Assembly: GCA_900546885.1 (NCBI GenBank) | Contig: UREN01000029.1 | Coordinates: 1-24,808, forward strand | Reading direction: 5' to 3' | Length of the DNA stretch: 24,808 bases | DNA from: an uncultured Oscillospiraceae bacterium | GTDB taxonomy: Bacteria > Bacillota > Clostridia > Oscillospirales > Ruminococcaceae | In this document: positions 14,742 through 22,614 of the stretch, one piece after another | How the letters are laid out: the number at the start of each line of letters is the position of its first letter | Numbering within the stretch: position 1 is the first letter of the stretch | Translations under genes and position numbers: made by a program | The notes under the pieces: model-generated | What the model saw: the letters and a program-made list of their open reading frames with translations, nothing else | Told to the model about the DNA's origin: nothing | Databases searched by the model: none

Positions 14742-15980
14742 ATGGAACAGCAGCATAGGCGTATCCTTGTTGTGAGCCAGCATTACTGGCCGGAAAATTT
14801 CCGCATCACGGATATCTGCCGGGGCTTTGTGGAAAGCGGCGTGGAAGTGGACGTTTTATGCGGCCTGCCGAACTACCCGAAGGGCGAGTGGTTCGAGGGC
14901 TACCGCTATATGGGCCCGCGGCGCCAGCAGCACGAGGGCGTGCAGATATTTCGCGCGGGCGAAGTGCCGCGGCGCGGCAACACGGCCGCGCGCATTTTTT
15001 TAAACTATGTCTCCTGGCCGCTGTGCGCGCTGTTCAGCCTGCCAAGGCTGCACGGGCGGCACTATGACGCCGTGTTCTGTTACGAGACAAGCCCTGTGCT
15101 GATGATGGTGCCCGCCATTGTATATGCAAAGCTGCACCGCGTGCCGCTTTGCACCTATGTGCTGGACCTGTGGCCCGAAAACCTCTATTCGGTGCTGCCG
15201 GTAAAAAACCGCGCGCTGCGCGCTGTGGCGGCGGGCGTCTCGCATTGGCTGTACCGCCGCAGCGATGCCCTTGTGGGCATGAGCGATGCGCTGGGCGAAA
15301 AGCTGCGTGCCATTGCGCCGCGGCGCACAGTGGCGGTGGTGCCGCAGTATTGCGAAGACCTTTACGCCCAGGATGTGCACGACGAGGCGCTGGCGGCGCG
15401 CTTTGCCGGGCGCTTTTGCGTGGTGTTTGCGGGCAACATCAGCCCCGCGCAGGACCTTGGCCTGCTTGTCGCGTGCGCCAAGCGCCTTGCCGCACAGGGC
15501 CGCAGGGACATCCACTTCTGCATCGTGGGCGACGGCATGAGCCGGGCGCAGCTGGAGGCGGACATTGACAGCGCCGGTGTGCGGGAATATTTCACCTTCG
15601 AGGGCATGCAGCCGGTAGAGCGCATCCCCGCCTACCACACCATGGCCGGCGCATTGTTTGCGGCGCTGGCCAAAAGCGACGATTTGGGCCTGACGGTGCC
15701 CGCAAAAATAACCAGCTATATGGCCGCGGGCCGGCCCGTGCTGGTGGCGGCAGACGGCGAGGCGGCGCGCGCCGTGCAAAGCGCGGGCTGCGGGCTTGCG
15801 TGCGCGGCGGGCGACGAAGAGGCGCTGTGCCGGAACCTTGTGCGCCTGGCGGATATGCCCGCCGAAGCGCGCGCCGCGCTGGGCAAAGCCGGGCGCAGCT
15901 ATTTCCGGGCACACTACCGCCGCAGCCTGCTTTTGCAGCGGCTGCTGGCATGCATCCTTGGCGGTGAAAACGCCGAATGA
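14742..15980 (+). CDS. GT4 glycosyltransferase, WbuB-like
   Basis: A GT-B fold glycosyltransferase of 412 residues, probably transferring FucNAc or another activated sugar to a lipid-linked acceptor on the inner face of the membrane. The N-terminus ILVVSQHYWPENFRITD and the DLWPEN block (about 143) are typical of WbuB-type FucNAc transferases in O-antigen and capsule loci. The C-terminal donor domain has VFAGNIS, IVGDG, and LTVPAKITSYMAAGRPVLVA, the E/K-x-YMAxG nucleotide-sugar region. The ATG at 14742-14744 has GAGGTG nine bases upstream; the frame continues upstream through GC-rich, low-complexity bases with no family similarity and is not part of the gene. The substrate is inferred from the preceding three genes. 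Confidence 0.88.
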   Translation: MEQQHRRILVVSQHYWPENFRITDICRGFVESGVEVDVLCGLPNYPKGEWFEGYRYMGPRRQQHEGVQIFRAGEVPRRGNTAARIFLNYVSWPLCALFSLPRLHGRHYDAVFCYETSPVLMMVPAIVYAKLHRVPLCTYVLDLWPENLYSVLPVKNRALRAVAAGVSHWLYRRSDALVGMSDALGEKLRAIAPRRTVAVVPQYCEDLYAQDVHDEALAARFAGRFCVVFAGNISPAQDLGLLVACAKRLAAQGRRDIHFCIVGDGMSRAQLEADIDSAGVREYFTFEGMQPVERIPAYHTMAGALFAALAKSDDLGLTVPAKITSYMAAGRPVLVAADGEAARAVQSAGCGLACAAGDEEALCRNLVRLADMPAEARAALGKAGRSYFRAHYRRSLLLQRLLACILGGENAE

Positions 15981-15992
15981 CGGGGTGAGGTT

Positions 15993-16724
15993 TTGAAAAT
16001 ACTGGTGATTATTCCCTGCTACAACGAGGCAGAAAATATTGCGCGCGTGGTGAAAAACCTGCAGGCGTCCGTGGCCGGGCAGGCTTTGCCCGGCCAGGTG
16101 GATTACCTTGTGGTGAACGACTGTTCCACCGACGGCAGCGCCGCAATTTGCGCGCGGGAGGGGTTTTCCTACATTTCCCTGCCGGTAAACCTTGGCATTG
16201 GCGGCGGCGTGCAAAGCGGATATTTGTACGCCGCGCAGAACGGCTATGACATTGCCGTGCAGATGGACGGCGACGGCCAGCACGACCCCGCCTACCTTGC
16301 CAGTGTGGTGGGCCCTGTGGCGCGGAGCGAAGTGGACATGTGCGTGGGCAGCCGCTTTATTACCAAAGAGGGTTTTCAGACAAGTGCCATGCGGCGCGCG
16401 GGCATCCGGCTGCTCAGCGGGCTCATCCGCCTTTTGTGCGGCGTGCGCGTGCTGGATGTGACAAGCGGGTTTCGCGCCACCGGCCGGCGCCTGACGGAAT
16501 TTTTTGCGCACCATTATGCGCAGGATTATCCCGAGCCCGAGGCCATTATCTCGGCCGTGCTGAACGGGTTTCGCGTGGGCGAGGCGCCCGTGGTAATGGC
16601 CGAGCGCATGGGCGGCACGTCCTCTATCAGCCCGCTGCGCTCTGTATATTATATGGTAAAGGTAAGCATTGCCCTTGTGGTATACCGGCTTACGCGCCCG
16701 CGCCGGAAAGGAGGCCGCACATGA
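15993..16724 (+). CDS. GT2 glycosyltransferase, dolichyl-phosphate-mannose-synthase-like
   Basis: GT-A fold enzyme of 243 residues that likely transfers a hexose from a nucleotide sugar, possibly to polyprenyl phosphate. Visible motifs are IIPCYNEAENI (6-16), VVNDCSTDGS (about 41-50), the DxD-type QMDGDGQHDP (about 90) and VGSRF. No C-terminal membrane helices are present, as in DPM1-type enzymes that work with a separate membrane partner. The start is a TTG at 15993-15995 with GGGGTGAGG immediately upstream; the family N-terminus begins exactly here. It overlaps the DUF2304 gene as ATGA, so the two are translationally coupled and probably form a complex. Confidence 0.9.
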   Translation: MKILVIIPCYNEAENIARVVKNLQASVAGQALPGQVDYLVVNDCSTDGSAAICAREGFSYISLPVNLGIGGGVQSGYLYAAQNGYDIAVQMDGDGQHDPAYLASVVGPVARSEVDMCVGSRFITKEGFQTSAMRRAGIRLLSGLIRLLCGVRVLDVTSGFRATGRRLTEFFAHHYAQDYPEPEAIISAVLNGFRVGEAPVVMAERMGGTSSISPLRSVYYMVKVSIALVVYRLTRPRRKGGRT

Positions 16725-17122
16725 ACGTGCCCAATATCGACCTTACCCTGCGGCTGGATTTGTTTCTTGGCGCTGCGGTGTTTCTGGCGGCCATTCTGTG
16801 GCTTTTGAAAAAGGGGCGGCTGACGGTGCGCTATTCCATCATCTGGCTGATGGCGGGCGGCGCGCTGCTTCTGTTCGCCGCGTTCCCCTACATTGTGCTG
16901 GTGCTGCGCGATTGGCTGAACATGGAAATGCCGGTGAACGTGGTTTTCACCCTGGTGCTTGCCTTTGTGCTTTTGCTGCTGCTCAGCCTTTCTACCATTG
17001 TGTCCGGCTTTGCGGAAAAGCTGAAGCGCCTTGCGCAGGAAAACGCCCTGCTGGAAAAGCGCGTGCGCGAGCTGGAACAGGCCCTTGCACAGCGCAAAGA
17101 CGGGCCGGACGAGACAAAATAA
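16721..17122 (+). CDS. DUF2304 membrane protein, partner of the GT2
   Basis: A 133-residue protein with three hydrophobic helices (about 13-29, 38-60 and 73-95) and a charged C-terminal coiled coil (about 96-127, ENALLEKRVRELEQALAQ). This architecture is DUF2304, often encoded next to DPM1-like GT2 enzymes; a role as membrane anchor or scaffold for the transferase is an inference. The ATG has AAAGGAGG six bases upstream and overlaps the GT2 stop. The longer upstream frame lies within the GT2 gene and is not used. Confidence 0.88.
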   Translation: MNVPNIDLTLRLDLFLGAAVFLAAILWLLKKGRLTVRYSIIWLMAGGALLLFAAFPYIVLVLRDWLNMEMPVNVVFTLVLAFVLLLLLSLSTIVSGFAEKLKRLAQENALLEKRVRELEQALAQRKDGPDETK

Positions 17123-17123
17123 C

Positions 17124-17143
17124 ACCGCCCTGCGGGCGGTTTT
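17124..17143 (+). terminator. Weak terminator or attenuator after DUF2304
   Basis: ACCGCCC (17124-17130) pairs with GGGCGGT (17134-17140) over a 3-base loop, followed by only four T. It lies directly after the DUF2304 stop and may lower read-through into the acyltransferase genes. Confidence 0.55.
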
Positions 17144-17197
17144 AAACACAGCGCGGTTGCGGCGCGCAAACCTTGTGTGGGGCGGAGTGAAGCTGCG

Positions 17198-18670
17198 ATG
17201 AATTTCATCACCCTTGCATTCTTCATTTTTCTGGCGGTTGCGGCACTGGTGTATTATATTCTTCCGCGCATTGCGCGGGCGGCATGGCTGTTGTGCTGCA
17301 GCTATGTGTTTTACCTGTACGACCCGGCCAACGCCGGTTATCTTGTGCTGCTTTGTGCCGCCACGCTGGTCACCTGGGGGGCGGGCCTTGTGCTGGAGCG
17401 CGTGCAGCGCCCCGCCGCGCGCAAGGCCGTGCTGGCCGTGTGTGTGGCCGTGTGCATCGGCAGCCTTGGCTTTTACAAATATGCCGGCATGGTAACACAG
17501 TGGCTGAACGGGCTGTGGGGCCTGTTTGGGCAAAAGGACGCCTTCACAGCGCCAAGCTTTGCCGTGCCGCTGGGCATCAGCTATTTTTCCTTTATGGCGC
17601 TGGGCTATGCCATTGATGTATACCGCGGCAAGCCTGCCGAGCACAATGTGGTGCACTATGCGCTGTTTGTCAGCTTTTTTCCGTGCATCGTCACCGGCCC
17701 TATCGAGCGCGGCGAGCATATTCTGCCGCAGCTTGCCTCGCCTGCGCCATTTGAATACGGGCGCTTTTGCGGCGGCATGTTCCGCATTTTGTGGGGCCTG
17801 TTCAAAAAGCTGGTGGTGGCAGACAACATTGGCGTCATTGTGGCCTCTGTATACGGCAGCGTAACGCAAGAGGCCTACACGGGCCCGGTGTTTCTTTTGG
17901 CCAGCGTGCTGTTTGCCTATCAGCTATATTGTGATTTTTCCGCCTGCACAGACATTGCCATTGGCGCGGGCGAAATGTTCGGCATTCGCCTGATGGAAAA
18001 TTTCCACCGCCCGCTGGCTGCGCACAGCTTCACCGATTTGTGGCGGCGCTGGCACATCAGCCTTACCAACTGGTTCCGCGATTATCTGTATATCCCCCTG
18101 GGCGGCAACCGCAAGGGCAAGTTCCGCCAGTATTTGAACCAGATCATTGTGTTTCTCACAAGCGGCCTGTGGCACGGCGCCAGCCTCACCTTTGTGGTGT
18201 GGGGCCTTTTGAACGGCATTTACATGTGCATTGGCAAGGCCACGGCGCCCTGGCGCAGAAAAATGGAAAAGTACAACCCGCTTTACTGCACAAGGCCCAC
18301 GCGCGCCTTTTTCAAAGTGGTGTGCACCTATTTGCTGTTCACAAGCTGCATCGTGTTCTTCCGGGCGGCCAGCTTTGAGGATGCCGCCTGGGTGTACAGC
18401 CATCTGTTCACCGGCTGGGGCGCCATGTTCACCGATTTTGAAGCCTTCCGCGAGGTGCTGGTGACCATTGGCTTCGATTTAAAGATGACGCTGACGCTGC
18501 TGGTGGGCCTTGCCTTCACCGAGGGGCTGGAGGCCTTTGGCGTGCCCATGCATGAATTTATCCGCCGCTACCCACTGGTGCTGCGCTGGCTTTTGTATTA
18601 TGCGCTGGCCGGCATGATTTTGTTCTGCGGGGCGTTTGGCAAATCGGCGTTCATTTACCAGAACTTCTGA
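17198..18670 (+). CDS. MBOAT-family O-acyltransferase (AlgI/DltB-like)
   Basis: Polytopic membrane protein of 490 residues that likely moves acyl groups (usually acetyl) across the membrane onto a cell-surface glycan. Many hydrophobic helices are visible, starting at residue 2. The central MBOAT signature is clear: TDLWRRWHISLTNWFRDYLY followed by IPLGGNR (about 278-305), and the catalytic histidine in SGLWHGAS (about 325). The ATG at 17198-17200 has GGAG ten bases upstream; a GTG seven codons earlier would precede this site. The next gene encodes a membrane-anchored SGNH-like protein, the usual partner for polysaccharide O-acetylation as in AlgI/AlgJ and DltB/DltD. The acetyl donor and glycan target are not defined by sequence. 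Confidence 0.93.
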   Translation: MNFITLAFFIFLAVAALVYYILPRIARAAWLLCCSYVFYLYDPANAGYLVLLCAATLVTWGAGLVLERVQRPAARKAVLAVCVAVCIGSLGFYKYAGMVTQWLNGLWGLFGQKDAFTAPSFAVPLGISYFSFMALGYAIDVYRGKPAEHNVVHYALFVSFFPCIVTGPIERGEHILPQLASPAPFEYGRFCGGMFRILWGLFKKLVVADNIGVIVASVYGSVTQEAYTGPVFLLASVLFAYQLYCDFSACTDIAIGAGEMFGIRLMENFHRPLAAHSFTDLWRRWHISLTNWFRDYLYIPLGGNRKGKFRQYLNQIIVFLTSGLWHGASLTFVVWGLLNGIYMCIGKATAPWRRKMEKYNPLYCTRPTRAFFKVVCTYLLFTSCIVFFRAASFEDAAWVYSHLFTGWGAMFTDFEAFREVLVTIGFDLKMTLTLLVGLAFTEGLEAFGVPMHEFIRRYPLVLRWLLYYALAGMILFCGAFGKSAFIYQNF

Positions 18671-18686
18671 AAAGGGGGCGCGGCAG

Positions 18687-19919
18687 ATGGAAAAGAAAAC
18701 GCAGGGGCAACGCCGCACGCTGCCCAAGCCGGTGAAAAAACTGTTCTGGGCCGGGCGCCTTGCCCTTGGCGCGGCCGCTTTTGTGCCCATTTTTCTGTTT
18801 ATGGTGCTGTTCAACTTCAAGGTGGACTGCCAGGGCTATTTCCAGGGCGACCAGGAGCTGCGCGATGTGGTAGAGCTGATGCTGAGCGGCCATGACGTGG
18901 TGGGCGCCGAGCGGCTGAACAACAGCCAGCGCAAAATCATCAAAACCTTTGTACACAATATGGAAGACGTGCCCGCCACCATCGCCCTGGGCTCCAGCCG
19001 GGTGATGATGATTTCCAGCGAGATGCTGAAGACAGACAGCTTTTACAACTGTGCCATCACGGGCGCAGACATGTACGACCTGATGGGCACCTATTATTTG
19101 TTTGAACAGCGCGGCGCCGTGCCGCAGAACATCATCATCGGGGTAGACCCGTGGGTGTTTGGCGGCGAGGACGCGGTGGACCCGCGAAGCGACAAAGCCC
19201 TGTATGCCGAGTTTCTTCTGCGCGACCTTGGCATTGAGACAGATTTTGAAACCGAAGACCCCACCATGAAGTGGGAGGCATTGTACTCCCCCAGCTATTT
19301 TCAGGGCAACCTCACCTATTTTCTGTCTGCCCGCGGCGAGGTGGTGCAGCCCCAGGCCGTAGAGGGCGACGTGATGAACCAGGACACCGAGGTGATGCGC
19401 TCGGACGGCAGCATTGTGTACAGCCGCTCGTTCCGCACGCAGCCGCAGGAGGCCGTTGACGCCGCCGCGCTGGGGCAGACAAGCAATTTCTTCCGGGTGG
19501 AATATTATGAAGAGCCCGAGGAAGAGCGCATTGAGCTGTTCACCAAATTTGTGCAGTATCTGCAGGGCAAGGGCATCCGCGTGGTATTCCTGCTTTCGCC
19601 CTATCACCCCATCGCCTATGACAACGCCATGAAAAACGCCGAGCACTACAGCGGCTTTGTGGCCACAGAGCCGCTGATTCGCCGCATTGCCAAGCAGCTG
19701 GATGTGCCGGTGTACGGCAGCTATAACCCCTATGCCATGGGCCTGACGAACGCAGATTTCTATGACGGCATCCATGTGCGCAGCGAGGCGCTTTCCACCT
19801 TCCTTCCCCCGCTGGAGGATATTTTGTATAATTTGGAGAACGGCGTGGATGTCTCGGTAAACTACCGCCAAAAAGCCCCGCAGGAAGAGGACACGCCCAA
19901 AGACGCACAGCTGACATAA
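18687..19919 (+). CDS. Membrane-anchored SGNH-like protein, probable O-acyltransferase partner
   Basis: A 410-residue protein with a basic N-terminus, one membrane anchor (about 22-44) and a large extracytoplasmic domain. Candidate SGNH residues are visible: GSSR at 102-105 after a beta-strand (block I serine) and the DxxH dyad in YDGIHV (Asp360, His363). FLLSPYHP near the C-terminal third resembles the strand before the last block. The combination with MBOAT 16 bases upstream suggests it completes transfer of an acetyl group to the glycan. Overall identity to DltD or AlgJ is not obvious, so the exact subfamily is open. The ATG at 18687-18689 has AAAAGGGGG upstream. The gene ends the cluster just before a strong terminator. 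Confidence 0.8.
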   Translation: MEKKTQGQRRTLPKPVKKLFWAGRLALGAAAFVPIFLFMVLFNFKVDCQGYFQGDQELRDVVELMLSGHDVVGAERLNNSQRKIIKTFVHNMEDVPATIALGSSRVMMISSEMLKTDSFYNCAITGADMYDLMGTYYLFEQRGAVPQNIIIGVDPWVFGGEDAVDPRSDKALYAEFLLRDLGIETDFETEDPTMKWEALYSPSYFQGNLTYFLSARGEVVQPQAVEGDVMNQDTEVMRSDGSIVYSRSFRTQPQEAVDAAALGQTSNFFRVEYYEEPEEERIELFTKFVQYLQGKGIRVVFLLSPYHPIAYDNAMKNAEHYSGFVATEPLIRRIAKQLDVPVYGSYNPYAMGLTNADFYDGIHVRSEALSTFLPPLEDILYNLENGVDVSVNYRQKAPQEEDTPKDAQLT

Positions 19920-19925
19920 CACACA

Positions 19926-19963
19926 AAATGAAACGGCCCGGTTTTTACCGGGCCGTTTCATTT
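19926..19963. terminator. Bidirectional terminator between convergent operons
   Basis: A 16-base perfect stem (19926-19941 with 19948-19963; GAAACGGCCCGG core) with a short T-rich loop, flanked by AAA on one side and TTT on the other. It serves the glycan cluster on the plus strand and the NhaC-type gene on the minus strand. Confidence 0.93.
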
Positions 19964-19994
19964 GACAGAAGGGCAAAGCCCGCTTGGGGCGCTG

Positions 19995-21362
19995 TTAGAA
20001 GAGGAAGCCCGCCACCAGGTAAAGCAGCGTTGTCACCCCGGCGCCAATCAGGCAATAGGGCAGCTGCGTGGTGGCATGTTCCATATTGTCTATTTTCGTC
20101 ATGCCAGAGGTGAAAATGGTGACATCGCAATAGAAGCAGGCGTGCGCGCCGAACGCCGCGCCCGAAATGACCGCAGAGAGCACCATGGGCATGTTGCCGC
20201 CCACAGAGGCGCACAGCGGAATGACAACGGCCGCCACCGGAAGCGTAGAGCCCCAGTTGGTGCCGGACATGAAAGCCAGCAGCGCGCAGATTACAAATGT
20301 GATGACAGGCAGCAGCGCCGGGCTCATGAACGGCTGGGCAATCGAGATGACATATTCCGGCATGCCAATGGCAATGAGGGAATCGCGCACCATGTAGGCC
20401 GCAAACACAATGACAATCATGGGCACCATGTCGGTGATGCCCTGCATGCAGGCCTTCATCAGCTCGTTCCAGCGCGCCAGCCTCAGTGCCAGGAACAGCA
20501 CAAACGCCACGGCGATGGTGACAAGCGAGCCAAACACAACGTCGCCGTTGACAAGCACGATGACAATAAACACCGCCAACGGGATAATAAAGCCGGCCAG
20601 CAGCTTTTTGGTTTTCACAGAGTCCAGCGGTGCTTCCTCGCCATCGTCCGTATTCAGTGCATCGCTTTCCTCCGAATACAGCCGGCCGGTGGCCTGTGCG
20701 CGTTCATACGCCTTTTTCATGGCGCCCATGGGCTTGAGCACGCCCAGCGCCACCAGCAGGGCAATGGCCACGGACACCCAGCCGTAGAAGATAAACGGCA
20801 CGGTGGAATTGTATACGCTCATGCTGTCGCCCAGGGCCGTAACCTCGGCATAGCCCACAAACACAGATTGATAGAAAATGCCCCATGTGCCAATGGGAAT
20901 CAGCGCGTTCAGCGGCGAGGCCTGCGCGTCTGTGATATAGCTGAGCATGGCGCGCGGAATTTTGTTTTTATCGTACAGCTTTGTCATGGTGCCGCGCACG
21001 GCAATGCTGGTGAAATCGTCAATGAACACCAGAATGCCAATCACCCAGGTAAGCAGCAGCGTGCGGCGCTGGTTGGTGGCGTATTTTTGCAGCTGTTCGG
21101 CCAGGGCGCGCGTGGCCCCCGTGTGGGACCAGATGCCCAATACACACCCGAACAGCGCCACAAACAGCACATACCAGATGGTGTCTTCGTCACAGCCCAC
21201 TGCATACATCAAATCGATAAACCCGGTAAGAAAGCCGGTTTTATACTGCAGAATGCAGCACAAAAGCGCGCCCGCCAGCAGCGAGGACGTAGTGTTTCTG
21301 GTTTTCAGCGCCATCAGCAGAATGACAATAGGCGGCAACAGCGTCAGAATGCCAAGTTCCAT
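19995..21362 (-). CDS. NhaC-family antiporter, candidate exchanger of the deiminase locus
   Basis: Polytopic membrane protein of 455 residues with about eleven or twelve hydrophobic helices and a cytoplasmic loop rich in Glu/Asp (about 205-235). Its layout fits the NhaC Na+/H+ antiporter group of the ion transporter superfamily, with conserved-looking stretches IDDFTSIAVRGTM (in the first half) and SGTNWGSTLPVAAVVIPL plus a late FYCDVTIFTSG. NhaC relatives include solute exchangers such as malate/lactate transporters, so the annotation does not fix sodium as the substrate. It is the third gene after the carbamoyltransferase and deiminase, where agmatine pathways normally carry an agmatine/putrescine antiporter. 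The ATG at 21360-21362 has AGGAGG close upstream. Confidence 0.88.
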   Translation of the reverse strand: MELGILTLLPPIVILLMALKTRNTTSSLLAGALLCCILQYKTGFLTGFIDLMYAVGCDEDTIWYVLFVALFGCVLGIWSHTGATRALAEQLQKYATNQRRTLLLTWVIGILVFIDDFTSIAVRGTMTKLYDKNKIPRAMLSYITDAQASPLNALIPIGTWGIFYQSVFVGYAEVTALGDSMSVYNSTVPFIFYGWVSVAIALLVALGVLKPMGAMKKAYERAQATGRLYSEESDALNTDDGEEAPLDSVKTKKLLAGFIIPLAVFIVIVLVNGDVVFGSLVTIAVAFVLFLALRLARWNELMKACMQGITDMVPMIVIVFAAYMVRDSLIAIGMPEYVISIAQPFMSPALLPVITFVICALLAFMSGTNWGSTLPVAAVVIPLCASVGGNMPMVLSAVISGAAFGAHACFYCDVTIFTSGMTKIDNMEHATTQLPYCLIGAGVTTLLYLVAGFLF

Positions 21363-21386
21363 ACTCTCCTCCTCTTTCTCAAGGTT

Positions 21387-21412
21387 CCGGCGGGACTTTG
21401 CGGCCCCGCCGG
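21387..21412 (-). repeat. Intercistronic GC hairpin between deiminase and transporter genes
   Basis: CCGGCGGG (21387-21394) is an inverted copy of 21405-21412 with a 10-base loop, and there is no T-tract. It lies in the 63-base gap and may stabilise or process the mRNA, or tune transporter expression. Confidence 0.7.
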
Positions 21413-21425
21413 GCATTGTGCACGT

Positions 21426-22556
21426 TTACTTCACAACCTGCTGGGTAAAGCAGTGAATAGAGCCGCCGCACAGCGCAATTTCGTGCGCGTTCACCGGGCG
21501 CACCACATAGCGGCCCGCCACAATTTCTTCCAGGCATTTTACGGCCTCTTCGTCCGTATCCAGCCCATAGATGGGGAAGATGATAGAGCCGTTGGTGATG
21601 AGGAAGTTTGCATAACTGGGCACGGCGAAATCGCCCTCTTTGCGCCACTTGCCGTCCGGGTTCTGGCCCACGCCCTGGGACACCAGCACGTTTTCCGCCT
21701 CTTCTTTTGTAATGCGGAACGGCTTGCACGCCGTGAGCTTGTGCACCTTCAGCTTGCGGCCCTTTGCATCGGTGGAGTTGCACAATATCTCATAGCAGTT
21801 TTTGAACACTTTGTAGTACTCGTTGGTGGGGTCCTCGGTGTAGCAGCACACCACCTCGGCGGGCCCAATAAACGAGCAGATGTCATCCACATGGCCGTCT
21901 GTCTCGCCCGCGTTCAAATCGATGCCCTCGTTCAGCCAAATAACCTTTTCAAAGCCCAGGTAGGTTTTCAGCTTTTCCTCAATTTGCTGCCGGGTAAGGC
22001 CGGGGTTGCGGTTCGGGTTCAGCAGGCAGCTTTCGGTGGTAATCACCGTGCCCTCGCCGTCCGCGATAATAGAGCCGCCCTCCAGCACAAAGGTGGTTTT
22101 GTAGCGGTCGTGCCCGGTGGCCTGCAGCATCTTGCGCGCGGCCAAATCATCGTTGGCATAGCTGATCATAGCGCCGTTGGAATCGCCGCCCCAGGCGTTG
22201 AATTTGAAATCCACCCCACGCACTTCGCCCGTTTTGCGGTTCTTCACATAGATGGCGCCGCTGTCGCGCGGCCAGCAGTTATCCAGCGACATCTCGTAAA
22301 TGGATACATCCAGCCCGGCGAAGATATACTCTGTCTCCAGGTACAGGTCGTTGGGCACGCCAATGTTCACATGGGTGCCGGCGGCATTGATGGCCTTGGC
22401 CAGGTTCACCTGGGTTTCGCGAATTTTAAACCCGCCGTTGTGCCAGTGCGAGTAGGCGCCGCCCACCAGCAGCCACACGGCCGACTGCGGCTCGAACTCT
22501 GCGGGCATCACAAAGCCGTCCTCATAGGGCAGCGTTTTCAGCAAATGCGATGACAT
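21426..22556 (-). CDS. Agmatine deiminase family protein (divergent substrate site)
   Basis: Guanidine-modifying enzyme of the agmatine deiminase/PAD_porph family. The usual reaction is agmatine + H2O to N-carbamoylputrescine + NH3. The 376-residue product aligns by eye along its whole length with Enterococcus AguA: MPAEFEPQ (17-24), the guanidine-binding WPRD (95-98), FNAWGG (119-124), LEGGS (158-162), catalytic His222 in DGHVDD, and the nucleophile Cys369 in GGSIHCFTQQ. It deviates at the otherwise strongly conserved WPERxDNW block, which here is WLLVGGAYSHW (28-38), and has CGGSIHC in place of GGGNIHC. Chemistry is therefore likely kept while substrate preference may differ. The ATG at 22554-22556 has a modest AAAGG site upstream. 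It lies between the carbamoyltransferase and transporter genes in one operon. Confidence 0.85.
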   Translation of the reverse strand: MSSHLLKTLPYEDGFVMPAEFEPQSAVWLLVGGAYSHWHNGGFKIRETQVNLAKAINAAGTHVNIGVPNDLYLETEYIFAGLDVSIYEMSLDNCWPRDSGAIYVKNRKTGEVRGVDFKFNAWGGDSNGAMISYANDDLAARKMLQATGHDRYKTTFVLEGGSIIADGEGTVITTESCLLNPNRNPGLTRQQIEEKLKTYLGFEKVIWLNEGIDLNAGETDGHVDDICSFIGPAEVVCCYTEDPTNEYYKVFKNCYEILCNSTDAKGRKLKVHKLTACKPFRITKEEAENVLVSQGVGQNPDGKWRKEGDFAVPSYANFLITNGSIIFPIYGLDTDEEAVKCLEEIVAGRYVVRPVNAHEIALCGGSIHCFTQQVVK

Positions 22557-22587
22557 ATTCCATCCAACCTTTCTTGCATTTTATACT

Positions 22588-22608
22588 GCCGGGCGCGCGG
22601 CGCCCGGC
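22588..22608 (-). repeat. Intercistronic GC hairpin between carbamoyltransferase and deiminase genes
   Basis: GCCGGGCG (22588-22595) pairs with CGCCCGGC (22601-22608) over a 5-base loop, without a T-tract. It sits in the 58-base gap, matching the other intercistronic hairpin of this operon. Confidence 0.7.
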
Positions 22609-22614
22609 CCTGGT

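Noticed and set aside
19962..22553. 863-codon open frame on the plus strand
   Set aside because: It lies antisense to the NhaC and deiminase genes, is full of His/Gln/Arg low-complexity translation and has no domain. It is a by-product of GC-rich codon use on the other strand.
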